Assembly: GCA_965220305.1 (NCBI GenBank)
Contig: OZ244817.1
Location: 1,736,001-1,800,000 of the forward strand
From: G965220305 sp965220305
GTDB lineage: Bacteria > Chloroflexota > Dehalococcoidia > Lucifugimonadales > UBA3495
Length of the DNA stretch: 64,000 nucleotides
Direction of reading: 5' to 3'
Shown here: piece after piece, positions 42,475 through 53,856 of the stretch
Layout: each line of letters opens with the position of its first letter
How positions within the stretch are numbered: position 1 is the stretch's first letter
Translations under genes and position numbers: made by a program
The notes under the pieces: generated by a model
The model's database searches: none
Told to the model about the DNA's origin: nothing
What the model saw: only the letters and a program-made list of their open reading frames with translations

Positions 42475-42711
42475 ATGACAGTGCAGATAACAATCAGATT
42501 GGTCCCCGATGATGTACGCGACCAATTGGCGCTTCGCGCCGCCGAACAGCATCAATCCATGCAAGAATTTCTCCTCGGAGAGCTGAAGCGCATCGCATCT
42601 AGACCCTCCATCAACTCATGGTTGGAAACGGTCCAACGCCGCAAAGGAGAGGCCGGGACCTCCGTATCAACATCGGCAATTTTGGAAGCCCGGGAGGCTG
42701 ACCGCAAGTGA
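42475..42711 (+). CDS. Antitoxin, FitA/VapB-like ribbon-helix-helix
   Basis: 78 residues. The N-terminus (VQITIRLVPDDVRDQLALRA AEQHQSM) is a ribbon-helix-helix DNA-binding motif of the FitA/VapB kind; the C-terminal SILEAREADRK-like tail would wrap the toxin. The stop codon overlaps the toxin start (GTGA), giving translational coupling. There is almost no leader: TAGAAT lies at 42462-42467, so the mRNA may be leaderless (inference). Confidence 0.8.
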   Translation: MTVQITIRLVPDDVRDQLALRAAEQHQSMQEFLLGELKRIASRPSINSWLETVQRRKGEAGTSVSTSAILEAREADRK

Positions 42712-43109
42712 CCACCGTCATCGATGCCTCCACGCTGGTATCAGCCCTGGTTCAATCAGACATGGAAGGTCTCTGGGCAGAGTCCGTAATAGCCGAAGGA
42801 GAGTTGGCCGCCCCCGAACTAATACTTGTAGAGTCCAGCAACACCCTGCGCCGCCTGGAACAAGCCAGGAGAATCTCTCGGCTGGAGGCTACCAGCGCCC
42901 ACAACGACCTGGTCCAACTCCAAATACAGTTCTTCCCCTTCTCTCCCCTCGCCGCAAGAATATGGGAGCTTCGCCACAACCTGACCAGCTACGATGCCTG
43001 GTATATCGCGTTGGCCGAAGCCCTGAAATCGCCACTTGCCACCCTGGACCGAAGGTTGAGCCGTGCGGACGGCCCCGTCTGTGAAATCATCACTCCCCCC
43101 GTACAGTGA
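42708..43109 (+). CDS. PIN-domain toxin (VapC-like RNase)
   Basis: A 133-residue PIN ribonuclease: VIDASTLVSALV with the first Asp (D6), ELILVESSNTLRRLEQA with the acidic Glu, and LTSYDAWYIALAEAL and LATLDRRLSRA with the later Asp residues. It would cleave tRNA or other RNA when freed from the RHH antitoxin encoded immediately upstream. GTG start, 4-bp overlap with the antitoxin gene. The pair sits between an intact YHS gene and a YHS remnant. Confidence 0.88.
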   Translation: MTTVIDASTLVSALVQSDMEGLWAESVIAEGELAAPELILVESSNTLRRLEQARRISRLEATSAHNDLVQLQIQFFPFSPLAARIWELRHNLTSYDAWYIALAEALKSPLATLDRRLSRADGPVCEIITPPVQ

Positions 43110-43129
43110 AAGACTAGCAGAGATTTAGA

Positions 43130-43231
43130 ACGACCTACTACTTCTGCGCCCCGGGCCACCGGGTGGCCTTTGCGCGGGAGCCGGAGAAGTACCTGTCCGG
43201 CGATGCCCCGGTTGGGATGGGGCCGTTGTAA
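43130..43231 (+). pseudogene. Truncated YHS-domain remnant
   Basis: The frame TTYYFCAPGHRVAFAREPEK, continuing YLSGDAPVGMGPL to a TAA at 43229-43231, matches the second half of the YHS protein at 41909. The DNA is nearly identical over ACTACTTCTGCGCCCC. There is no start codon and the first half is missing, replaced by the end of the toxin gene. The TAA directly abuts the secA stop codon. Confidence 0.8.
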
Positions 43232-45853
<2,622 letters not shown>

Positions 45854-45989
45854 ACTTCACCACCTCATCCTGTTCCAGAAGGTACAGCGCCCAGGTTGAC
45901 TTACGGTAACATCCTGGGCGGACAATGCAATACTGCCATTTACATTTTACCGGAAGGGGAGAGGAGTTGCACCCCGCAGGTCGTTCCTA

Positions 45990-46206
45990 CAGGGGCAATC
46001 GCCTCCTCACGCTGAGAGCCCCGTCATTCCCACGAAAGCGGGAATCCACAGCTTGAACCCGTCAAGTGCTGAACTATAGTAGGCAATGCCGGGACACAAT
46101 GCCTCTGAGCTTCGTCGGCGGGACCTTGAAGTCGGCCATAATGCGATTGCCCTACCGTTTCCATTCCCGAGACCCCTAGATTCCCGCCTACGCGGGAATG
46201 ACGGGT
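45990..46206. repeat. Degenerate MITE-like segment and two R1 copies
   Basis: 45990-46154 is bounded by CAGGGGCAATCGCCTCC and ATAATGCGATTGCCCTA, resembling the 163-bp MITE termini at about the same spacing (165 bp), but with mismatches and no target duplication. R1 copies lie at 46018-46052 and 46170-46206. The gap 45854-46215 has no gene. Confidence 0.5.
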
Positions 46207-46215
46207 GGGTGGACT

Positions 46216-47376
46216 TTATGCCAGCCGGCCCACCACCTGGGCCAGTTGGTCCACCTCGTCTTCGGTGTTGAAGAAGTGCAGGGAGGCCCGCACCCCTGAA
46301 GGATAGCCCACCTGGCGCACCGCGATGCGGTGGTCTTCCCACAGGCGTTCCACCACCGCCGGGGGCTCCCAACCCGATACCGAGAAGGAAACCAACCCGG
46401 AAGATAGGTCGGCCTGCATGGGAGAATTCACCCGCACCGCCGGGTTGTCCGATAGCTGCCGCTTCAGCCGGTCGGCCAGTTGAACGTTGCGTTCCTCTAT
46501 TTCCTTAACCCCAATCTCTTCGATGAAGGTTGCGGCTTCCAGGAAAGCGGTCTGTAGGGGCACGCTGGCCGACCCCCCCAGGAACTTGTCCATGCTGGCG
46601 GCGTTGAGTTGCACGTTGTCCGGGTCCACCGGATGCACCACGGCGCGGCCCCCGGTGTGGGCCGGGTACACCTGCTCGATGTGCTCCCGGCTAATATACA
46701 ACGCCCCCACGCCCTCGTAGCCCAACACCCACTTCTGGCCGGGTATGGAGTAGAAGTCGAAACCTTCTCCCTTCATGTCCAGGCGCAGGTGGCCGCCGGT
46801 CTGGGCACCGTCCAGCATAATCTGGGCGCCCCGGTCGTGGGCCAACCGGCATAGCTCGCGGGCCGGCATACGCAACCCGGTGGAGTACTCCACGTGGCTG
46901 ACGAAGACCATGCGGGTCCTGGGAGTGAAGGCCGCCTCGAACTTCTCCAGAATCGTCTCCCGGGAATCGTGGGGGTCCAGGTCCACCACCCGAACCTTGG
47001 CCCCGTGACGTTTGGCAGTTACCAGGCTGGTGATGTACACCGAGCCATGCTCAAGGTTGCAGGTGATTATCTCGTCGCCCTGCTGCCAGTCCAGCCCGCT
47101 GAGGACGATGTTCAGGCCCTCGGTGGTGTTGCGGGTCACCATCACGTCTTCCGGGTCCGCGCCCAGCAGCCGGGCCGCCGCCTGGCGGGCCTGGGCCTGC
47201 ACCTCGCGGCCCCGCTGCTGCACCGGGAGGCTGGCGGGCCCCTGCTCCAACTCGGCGTCGATGCGCTCCTTCAAAGCCTGGGCCACCCGGCGGGGGGGCG
47301 GCCCCGACCAGCCGGTGTTCATGTAGGTCAAGTTGCTCAGTACCGGAATTTCCTCTCGCAGCTTTTGCACGTCCAT
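46216..47376 (-). CDS. Class V PLP-dependent aminotransferase (cysteine desulfurase/isopenicillin epimerase-like)
   Basis: A 386-residue fold-type I PLP enzyme of the class V group. TRNTTEGLNIVLSGL binds phosphate (81-95), HVEYSTG and LDGAQTGG with D189 lie over the ring, and the PLP lysine is K215 in SIPGQKWVLG. No cysteine loop typical of NifS/IscS/SufS desulfurases is evident, so an isopenicillin-N-epimerase-like or other lyase/transaminase role is more likely. AAGGAGG is well spaced before the ATG. It is divergent from the hydrolase at 47552. Confidence 0.87.
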   Translation of the reverse strand: MDVQKLREEIPVLSNLTYMNTGWSGPPPRRVAQALKERIDAELEQGPASLPVQQRGREVQAQARQAAARLLGADPEDVMVTRNTTEGLNIVLSGLDWQQGDEIITCNLEHGSVYITSLVTAKRHGAKVRVVDLDPHDSRETILEKFEAAFTPRTRMVFVSHVEYSTGLRMPARELCRLAHDRGAQIMLDGAQTGGHLRLDMKGEGFDFYSIPGQKWVLGYEGVGALYISREHIEQVYPAHTGGRAVVHPVDPDNVQLNAASMDKFLGGSASVPLQTAFLEAATFIEEIGVKEIEERNVQLADRLKRQLSDNPAVRVNSPMQADLSSGLVSFSVSGWEPPAVVERLWEDHRIAVRQVGYPSGVRASLHFFNTEDEVDQLAQVVGRLA

Positions 47377-47551
47377 GCCGCGCCTCCTTGCGGTCTGCCG
47401 ATTACCCAGTTGATTTTCGCTATTGTAACCGAAGAGCCCCGGTTTGACAGGCCCAGGGGCGTCCGACTATCATCGGCGGCGTACTGGAAACCTTGCTTAC
47501 CCTTTCGGACATTGACCCGCAGAGGGATAGCCATAATAGTGGGAGGGACGG

Positions 47552-48385
47552 ATGCCCAAGTTCTCGGCCAACGGGGTGGAACTTTACTACGAAATCCACG
47601 GCGAGGGGTTTCCCCTGGTGTGGAGCCACGAGTTCGGCGGCAACTACGACAGTTGGGACCAGCAGGTCAGTTTCTTCTCCCGCCGCTACCGGGTGATTAC
47701 CTACGCCGCCCGGGGCTACCCGCCCTCGGACGTGCCCGAGGACCCGGCGGCCTACTCCCAAGAGCAGGCGGTGGAGGACCTGCGGCTGCTGATGGAGCAC
47801 CTGAATATTCCGCAGGCCCACATCGGCGGGCTCTCCATGGGGGGCAGCGTGGCGTTGAATTTCGGCCTGACCCACCCGGAGATGGCCCGCTCCCTGGTGG
47901 TGGCGGCCTGCGGCTCCGGCAGCGACGCCCCGGAGCAGTTCCGGCGAGACGGGTCGGCGATGGCGGACAAGCTGCTGGCCGAGGGCATGGAGGCGGTGGC
48001 GAGGGACTATGCCCGGGGGCCGACCCGGGTACAACTCCTGCGCAAAGACCCCAAGGGCTGGGAGCTTTTCTACCGGGGGTTGGTTTCCCACTCGGCCCTG
48101 GGGTCGGCGTTGACCTACCGGGGCTTCCAGGTGGCCCGACCGCCGGTCTACGACCTGGCGGAGGAGATGGCGCAGATGCAGGCGCCGACGCTGGTGATGA
48201 TTGGCGACGAGGACGACCCCTGCGTTAGACCGGCGGTATTTATGAAGGAACGGATACCACGCTGCGGGCTGTCGGTGTTTCCCCGCAGCGGCCACGCCAT
48301 CAACCTGGAAGAGCCGGACCTGTTCAACCGCACCGTGTTGGACTTTCTACTGGAAGTGGAGAACGGGGGCTGGGGAGAGCGATAG
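47552..48385 (+). CDS. Alpha/beta hydrolase
   Basis: A 277-residue alpha/beta hydrolase. The nucleophile is S95 in GGLSMGGS; the acid is in VMIGDEDDPCV (about residue 220); the His is in RSGHAINLEEP (about 251). The oxyanion region WSHEFGGNYDSW replaces the common HG motif. It could be an esterase, lactonase or C-C hydrolase in ring-cleavage pathways. GGGAGGGA precedes the ATG. It stands alone between the aminotransferase and an LLM gene. Confidence 0.88.
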   Translation: MPKFSANGVELYYEIHGEGFPLVWSHEFGGNYDSWDQQVSFFSRRYRVITYAARGYPPSDVPEDPAAYSQEQAVEDLRLLMEHLNIPQAHIGGLSMGGSVALNFGLTHPEMARSLVVAACGSGSDAPEQFRRDGSAMADKLLAEGMEAVARDYARGPTRVQLLRKDPKGWELFYRGLVSHSALGSALTYRGFQVARPPVYDLAEEMAQMQAPTLVMIGDEDDPCVRPAVFMKERIPRCGLSVFPRSGHAINLEEPDLFNRTVLDFLLEVENGGWGER

Positions 48386-48437
48386 AGACGAGGTAATCGC
48401 ATTGCCGCCGCGAGAGCCGCATCATTCCCGCCCTTTC

Positions 48438-48472
48438 CCCGTCATTCCCGCGAAAGCGGGAATCTAAGGGTG
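48438..48472. repeat. Dispersed hairpin repeat R1
   Basis: CCCCGTCATTCCCGCGAAAG followed by CGGGAATCTAAGG, between two convergent genes. Confidence 0.8.
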
Positions 48473-48475
48473 GCT

Positions 48476-49363
48476 CTACCCCACCACTTCCTTAAACCGC
48501 TGGATGGCGTCGATGTGCTCTTGGGCCGAGGACAGTCCGCCCCGTCGGGCCTCCACGGTTACGCTGACGGCGCCCAATTCTTCCCAGGCCTTGACCTCGT
48601 TGACCCAGTCCTCGGGTTGCCTGCCCGGAATGCGGATGCGGCCCTCGATGCCCACCTCCGATGGGTCCCTACCGTACTCCTGCATACACTCCCGCAGGCG
48701 GGCCACGGCGGCCCGGCCCCCGGCGTCGGGCGGAAAGTTGGGGAACCAGCCGTCACCCATGCGGGCGATGCGGCGGAGCACCCGGTCCGGCGGCGTGGGA
48801 CTGGCCCCGCTGCCCGCGCCCAGCCAGATGGGAATGGGACGCTGCACTGGCAGGGGGTTGATCCCGGCGTCGGTGATGCGGTGCCAACGGCCCTGGAAGT
48901 TGACCACCTCCTGGGTCCACAGGGCCCGCATTACCTCAATCTGCTCCTCGCTGCGGCGACCCCGGTTGTGGAAGTCCTGGCCCAGGGCCTCGTACTCCAC
49001 GTGGTTCCAACCCACGCCGATGCCCAGGCGCAGCCTACCGCCGCTGAGCAGGTCCACCTCCGCCGCCTGCTTGGCCACCAGGGCCGTCTGCCGCTGGGGC
49101 AGGATCAGGATGCCGGTGGCTAGGCCCAGGGTTTTGGTGATGGCCGCGATGTACCCCATCAGGGTGAAGGGTTCGTTCATTACGCTTTCGTGGGTGTAGT
49201 AGCCGTCTACCACATGCTCATGGTGCTGGGGGTCGGCGCCCAGGACGTGGTCGGCGATGAAGGCATGGGAGTATCCCAGACCCTCGGCAGTCTGCACCCA
49301 CTCGCGGATGGCCCCGGGGTCAGACCCGATCTCGACCTGGGGGAAGATAGCTCCGATTTGCAT
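48476..49363 (-). CDS. LLM class oxidoreductase, F420-dependent type (paralog of 18872-19768)
   Basis: A 295-residue luciferase-like oxidoreductase: IREWVQTAEGLGYSHAFIAD, QRQTALVAKQAAEVDLLSGG, RLRLGIGVGWN and RPIPIWLGAG, nearly the same as the gene at 18872. The start is the ATG at 49363, with AGGAGG nine bases upstream. The open frame continues upstream into repeat DNA and does not encode protein-like sequence. Substrate unknown; the two paralogs may act on related compounds. Confidence 0.88.
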   Translation of the reverse strand: MQIGAIFPQVEIGSDPGAIREWVQTAEGLGYSHAFIADHVLGADPQHHEHVVDGYYTHESVMNEPFTLMGYIAAITKTLGLATGILILPQRQTALVAKQAAEVDLLSGGRLRLGIGVGWNHVEYEALGQDFHNRGRRSEEQIEVMRALWTQEVVNFQGRWHRITDAGINPLPVQRPIPIWLGAGSGASPTPPDRVLRRIARMGDGWFPNFPPDAGGRAAVARLRECMQEYGRDPSEVGIEGRIRIPGRQPEDWVNEVKAWEELGAVSVTVEARRGGLSSAQEHIDAIQRFKEVVG

Positions 49364-49429
49364 GGGAGGCCTCCTGGCTGGGGATGGTAGTTCAGGGAAG
49401 TATCGCCCCGGCGGGCGGGAATAGCAAGG

Positions 49430-49700
49430 CGGCCCTTCGACAAGGTCGGAGCCTGCACTCCGCGAAGGCGGGATGCTGAGCGGTTCGATGGGCTTACCAC
49501 GCGCCGGAGACAACTCGTCATTCCGGCGAAGGCCGGAATCCAGGGAACGGGCTTGGGGGTGTCCCTCAACTGGTACACTACCATTGTAAAAGCCAACCGC
49601 TCAGCCTGAGCTCGTCGAAGGCGGCATGGTTCGACAGGCTCACCATGAGCGGGGGTAAGGTGGCTCACCATGAGCGGGACTTGGCCGGGTCAGCATGAGC
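49430..49700. repeat. Cluster of R2 and R1 repeats
   Basis: R2 long form at 49430-49500 (CCTTCGACAAGGTCGGAGCC ...), R1 at 49514-49548, and a run of three short R2 units at 49605-49700, each ending in CACCATGAGCGG or CAGCATGAGCGG. It fills the 349-bp gap; no gene is seen. Confidence 0.8.
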
Positions 49701-49712
49701 GGAGTACCGGCG

Positions 49713-50732
49713 CTACCGCCGGTACTCGTCGCCGCAGTCGCCGATAATCTGGTACAGGTCCCGGGCCTGGCTGAGTACCGCTTCGATACCGTCCAGGTCC
49801 TGCTGGTCCAGCTCAAATCCGAACACCCGGGCGTTGTCGGCGATATGCTCGGCCACTCCGAGCCGTACGCCAACTATCACCCCAGCGACTGCCGGACGGT
49901 CCAGCACGTAGCGCACAGCCACGTTGGACAGGCTGACCCCGTGCTTGTCGGCGATGCCCTTGAGGACGGTCAGCAATTGCTGGAACAGGCCCCAGCCGCC
50001 CCAGGCGTCGATCATCTGCTTGTACTTGCCCAGGCTGGCGGTGTTCAGGAGGCCGCGCCCCGGCTCCGGCTGGTCCAGGTATTTTTCGGAGAGCAGCCCG
50101 CCGCAGAGGGCGCCGTAGGCCAGCAGCCAGACCCGATGCTCCTGGCAGAACTCGGACATTTGCACCTCGGGCCGGCGGTCGATGAGGGAATACTGCACCT
50201 GGTTGGATACCACCCGAATGCCGTGCTGGTCGATGTCCCGCAGGCGCTGGGTATCGAAGTTGGTCAGGGCCACCCGGTGAATCTTGCCCTCGTCGCGCAG
50301 TTGGGCCAGGTGGGTCAGGGCCTCCAGGTAGCGGGCGTCCTGGTAGTCCCACCAGTGGAATTGCAACAGGTCCAGATTCTCCACCCCCATGCGGCGCAGG
50401 GAGATGTCGATGTTGTTCTCCACCACCTGGCGGGTCATGGGGCCCGGGCGGGGCACCCACTTGGTGAAGGCTTGAATGCCGGACAGGGCCTCCGGGCCGC
50501 GAGCGGAGGCCAGTTGGCGGCGGAACTCGCCGATGAAGTCCTCGGCGGGGCCGTAGTGGTCGGCCAGGTCCCAGGTGGTCAACCCAGCGTCCAGGTAGTC
50601 GAACATACTGGGGATGGCCGCCCGGGGGTCGATGGGGCCGTGAGCGCCGGACACCTGCCACATGCCGTTGAGGATGCGGCAGATGGGCAGGTCTCGGACG
50701 AACTGTAGTCGGCTGGATTCGGGCAGAGTCAT
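49713..50732 (-). CDS. Aldo/keto reductase
   Basis: A 339-residue AKR-superfamily NAD(P)H-dependent reductase with TIM-barrel fold. The catalytic tetrad is visible as D55 (TTWDLADHY), Y60, K91 (AFTKWV) and a His in LLQFHWWDYQ. The cofactor-binding C-terminal part (SLSNVAVRYVLDRPAVAGVI) is normal. GGAGGTGA precedes the ATG at 50732. The open frame continues upstream only through an R2 repeat. Confidence 0.87.
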   Translation of the reverse strand: MTLPESSRLQFVRDLPICRILNGMWQVSGAHGPIDPRAAIPSMFDYLDAGLTTWDLADHYGPAEDFIGEFRRQLASARGPEALSGIQAFTKWVPRPGPMTRQVVENNIDISLRRMGVENLDLLQFHWWDYQDARYLEALTHLAQLRDEGKIHRVALTNFDTQRLRDIDQHGIRVVSNQVQYSLIDRRPEVQMSEFCQEHRVWLLAYGALCGGLLSEKYLDQPEPGRGLLNTASLGKYKQMIDAWGGWGLFQQLLTVLKGIADKHGVSLSNVAVRYVLDRPAVAGVIVGVRLGVAEHIADNARVFGFELDQQDLDGIEAVLSQARDLYQIIGDCGDEYRR

Positions 50733-50779
50733 TGGCGTCACCTCCAGTGGATTATACAACAGGGCCCTGCCGGGGGCGC

Positions 50780-50865
50780 GGTTCGACAAGCTCACCATGA
50801 GCGGGCGGCTGGATCACCCCTGCCCCACATCCCTGGATTCCGGCCTCCGCCGGAATGACGGAACT
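50780..50865. repeat. Dispersed repeats R2 + R1
   Basis: GGTTCGACAAGCTCACCATG followed by AGCGGG (R2), then CACATCCCTGGATTCCGGCC followed by TCCGCCGGAATGACGG (R1), between divergent genes. Confidence 0.8.
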
Positions 50866-51039
50866 GGCCACGGTATGCGCGGGGGTGACCTTTCTTCGCC
50901 GGAGCGACGAAGGGAGTTGCGCCAGACCCGATGGCATCGGTTCTCTGTCCTTCGTGTGCCGCTCGTGGTAGGATAAGCCAACCGCGTCGCCCCAGGAAGG
51001 GGCCATCAAAGTACGATTATTCGGTAGGAGGCAAGAATT

Positions 51040-52143
51040 ATGGCATCGGAGAAGATTCGCCTGGGCGTAATTGGGGCCAACTCCCACATGGGCTGGGCGC
51101 CCCGTTCCCACCTGCCCGCCATCGTCGCCAGCCCGGAGTTTGAGCTGACGGCGGTGTGCACCACCCGTCGGGAGAGCGCCGAGGAGTCCCAGAAGAACTA
51201 TGGGGCCCGCCTGGCCTTCGACAACTACCAGGAGATGCTGGCCCATCCCGACATCGACGCCGTGGCCGTGGTGCTGCGGGTGCCCTCCCATTACGAGCCC
51301 ACCATGGCCGCTCTCAACGCCGGGAAGCACGTCTACACCGAGTGGCCCCTGGGACAGACCACCGCCGAGGCCCAGGAGATGGCGGACCTGGCCCGGGCCC
51401 AGGGAGTGCAGACCATGGTGGGGCTACAGGCCCGGTCGGCGCCGCCCATCATGTACCTGCGAGACCTGGTCAACGAGGGCTTCGTGGGAGAGGTTATGTC
51501 CTGCCACATGAGCCTCATCCGCGGCGGCGTGCTGAACCGCACCTCCGACCGCACCTGGCAGCGGGACGACTCCCTGGGAGCCAACACCCTGACCATCGCC
51601 ACCGGCCACAGCATCGACGCCCTGCGCTTCGTGGCCGGGAACTTCGGCCAGGTGTCCTCCGTCGTTAGCACCCAGGCCGAGCAGTGGTTCGAGACCGACA
51701 CCCAGCAGACGGTGGACGTGACCGCGCCGGACAATATTCTGGTCAGCGGCTACCTGGGCAACGGCGGCGTGGCCTCGGTGCACGTGGCCAGCACTCCCTT
51801 CGCCGGCAGCGGCTACCGGATGGAGATTTACGGGCGCGAGGGGACCCTGATTGCCACCTCGGAGGACTCCCCCCAGTTGAACGACGTTCAGATTCAGGGC
51901 GCCCAGGGGAGCGACGACCTACAGGACATGCCCGTTCCGGGACGCTACACCTATGTGTTGGAGGGTATGCCCCGGGGAGCGCCCTTCAACGTGGGCCAGA
52001 TGTACTACCTGTTCGGCCAGGCCATCCGCACCGGCCAGACCTGCGACCCCAACTTCGACACGGCGGTGGACCTGCACCACTTCATCGACAACATCCGGGA
52101 CGCCTCCAACCAGGGCCAGGCCGTGACGGTGTCCGGGAGCTAG
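51040..52143 (+). CDS. Gfo/Idh/MocA-family oxidoreductase
   Basis: A 367-residue NAD(P)-dependent oxidoreductase of the Gfo/Idh/MocA family. The Rossmann start is IRLGVIGANSHMGWAPRSHL, and HPDIDAVAVVLRVPSHYEP follows. The usual catalytic E-K-P motif reads TEWPLG, so the conserved Lys is replaced by Trp, as I recall in Gal80-like and some related branches. The reaction may therefore differ from classic sugar dehydrogenases, or the protein may act as a sensor. TAGGAGG stands before the ATG. A hairpin at 52183 ends the unit. Confidence 0.85.
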   Translation: MASEKIRLGVIGANSHMGWAPRSHLPAIVASPEFELTAVCTTRRESAEESQKNYGARLAFDNYQEMLAHPDIDAVAVVLRVPSHYEPTMAALNAGKHVYTEWPLGQTTAEAQEMADLARAQGVQTMVGLQARSAPPIMYLRDLVNEGFVGEVMSCHMSLIRGGVLNRTSDRTWQRDDSLGANTLTIATGHSIDALRFVAGNFGQVSSVVSTQAEQWFETDTQQTVDVTAPDNILVSGYLGNGGVASVHVASTPFAGSGYRMEIYGREGTLIATSEDSPQLNDVQIQGAQGSDDLQDMPVPGRYTYVLEGMPRGAPFNVGQMYYLFGQAIRTGQTCDPNFDTAVDLHHFIDNIRDASNQGQAVTVSGS

Positions 52144-52182
52144 GCGCCGGTCTCGGCAACCCCGGCATTTCGGCATAACGTA

Positions 52183-52214
52183 GGGGCGGGTCTGAGACCC
52201 GCCCCCGAACTTTT
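52183..52214 (+). terminator. Hairpin terminator between convergent genes
   Basis: GGGGCGGGTC and GACCCGCCCC form a perfect 10-bp stem with a 3-nt loop, followed by CCGAACTTTT. The same hairpin type may be a dispersed repeat. Confidence 0.6.
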
Positions 52215-52253
52215 GGCTTTCTGGTTATTTGCGCCTTGTCGCCCGCGCCTACG

Positions 52254-53495
52254 TTAATCGTCGGCGGCGGCAGGCTCCTCAATTTTCTGGTTGGTGGCCG
52301 GGTCAACCTCGAAGGGGCTGAACAGTTCCAACTCCTTGCCCATTTCCCGAACCGCCGGGATAACCTCTTCTCCCATGAGGCGCAGGCTACGCATCTGGTC
52401 TTCGTGGGACATGGCGCCGTCGCCGTCCCAGAAGAAGACGCTGCCCGGTCGCAGGTATTCCAGCACCTGACGAATCTTGGGGATGACGGTGTCGGGCGTG
52501 CCGGTGATGATGGTGTTGTCGGCCACCTGGTCCTCAAAGGGTCGCCGGTTGGTGCCGAAGCGGCCCGTCGGCCCGAAGGAGGTAGCGGACAGCCGGCGGG
52601 AGGTCCGGGACGTATGCCCGGGCAGGCTCATGATGGCCGGGTTCACCTGGCCCTCGTTGCCCGCCAGGAATGGGTTGCTGACGCCGGACAGGTACTTGCG
52701 GCCCACTTCCTCGGCCTTCTCCTCGGTCTCGTCCACGTGGACTTTCCACAGGTAGGCCACGTTCTGAGTGCCCGAGGTGTAGCCGAACTCGGCGGCGGTG
52801 TCGTGGTATAGCTGGAAGGCTTCGCGGGTGGGCTCCAGCTTGGTAGCCAGCAACACCAGGGGATAGCGGTGCTCCGCCGTCCACTTGACGGTCTCCACGC
52901 TGACGGTGGAAGGAATCCAGATGGGCGGGTGCGGCTTCTGCAGGGGCCGAGCCCAGGGATTGACGTAGCGGTAGTGGTAGTGCTTGCCCTCCCAGCGCCA
53001 GGGCCCCGGCTCGGTCCACGCCTTGATTAGGAAGTCGTGGGCCTCCTCGAAGCGCTCCCGGTTGAAGTGGGGCGGCGCGTTGTGGGAGTAGCTCTCCCGA
53101 CCGCCGCCTCGGACGAACCCGGAAACCAGGCGTCCGTGGGAAATCATGTCGATCATGGCGAGTTGCTCGGCCAGCCACAGGGGATCGTCCCAGATGGGCA
53201 GCACGTTGCCCAGGATGATTATCTTGGCCTTGTTGGTAATTCGGGCCAGGATGGAGGCCCCCACGTTGGTCACGCCCTGCATACAGAAGGGGGTGCTGTG
53301 GTGCTCGTTGAGCATCAGGGCGTCGAAGCCCATCTCCTCGGCGTAGACCTTCTCGTCCAGGTAGCGGTTGTAGAGCTGGGCGCCGATTTGCGGGTTGTAG
53401 TGCTCGTTGCTGATGCTGAGGTCGGTGCTCTGGGTACCCATAAGCCCGGAGTTGTCATCCTGCCAGGGTTGCTCGGTAAAGTGGCCGATTAGCAT
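52254..53495 (-). CDS. LLM class flavin-dependent oxidoreductase
   Basis: A 413-residue luciferase-like monooxygenase. VYAEEMGFDALMLNEHHSTP is the LLM N-terminal signature; IIILGNVLPIWDDPLWLAEQ, IDMISHGRLVSGFVRGGGRE and GTPDTVIPKIRQVLEYLRPG complete the fold. It is distinct from the LimB-like and F420-type paralogs in this window and most resembles the gene at 17582. GAGGTG precedes the ATG. Substrate unknown. Confidence 0.88.
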   Translation of the reverse strand: MLIGHFTEQPWQDDNSGLMGTQSTDLSISNEHYNPQIGAQLYNRYLDEKVYAEEMGFDALMLNEHHSTPFCMQGVTNVGASILARITNKAKIIILGNVLPIWDDPLWLAEQLAMIDMISHGRLVSGFVRGGGRESYSHNAPPHFNRERFEEAHDFLIKAWTEPGPWRWEGKHYHYRYVNPWARPLQKPHPPIWIPSTVSVETVKWTAEHRYPLVLLATKLEPTREAFQLYHDTAAEFGYTSGTQNVAYLWKVHVDETEEKAEEVGRKYLSGVSNPFLAGNEGQVNPAIMSLPGHTSRTSRRLSATSFGPTGRFGTNRRPFEDQVADNTIITGTPDTVIPKIRQVLEYLRPGSVFFWDGDGAMSHEDQMRSLRLMGEEVIPAVREMGKELELFSPFEVDPATNQKIEEPAAADD

Positions 53496-53621
53496 ATCGA
53501 CACCTCGCTTTCCAGGTTCGCAGTGGTGTTCACCGCAGATGGGGGACCATCTTGGCCCCGGGGCGCAATTTTAATGGCAGTTTAGCATTGGGGATGGTTC
53601 TTGTCCAGCGCAGGGGAGAGC

Positions 53622-53784
53622 CAGGGCAAACGCATTCTAATTTGAAGCCACAAATTGGCAGAAATATTTTGCGAGAATCGGCTCCGGCTTGAGAGATTCG
53701 GAAAAATTCCAAGCAAGAGTTGCGTCGGTTGCCCAATGACAAAGGTTCAACCGCAACCTCCGATTTTAGAATGCGTTTGCCCTG
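53622..53784. mobile_element. 163-bp MITE, copy 2
   Basis: A perfect 19-bp terminal inverted repeat: CAGGGCAAACGCATTCTAA at 53622-53640 and its reverse complement at 53766-53784. It is flanked by a perfect 10-bp direct repeat, AGGGGAGAGC, at 53612-53621 and 53785-53794. The length is exactly that of the copy at 7103-7265; termini differ at two of 19 positions and the interior is much more diverged. No coding capacity. Confidence 0.92.
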
Positions 53785-53856
53785 AGGGGAGAGCCGGACC
53801 GGGTCTTTCGATTCTCGTTGACGGGTAAAATGGAGACCCTGTTGGTGGGAGTGCAA

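Noticed and set aside
46216..47376. Cysteine desulfurase (IscS/SufS) for the class V enzyme
   Set aside because: No active-site cysteine loop and no isc/suf neighbours are visible, so only the general class V call is kept.
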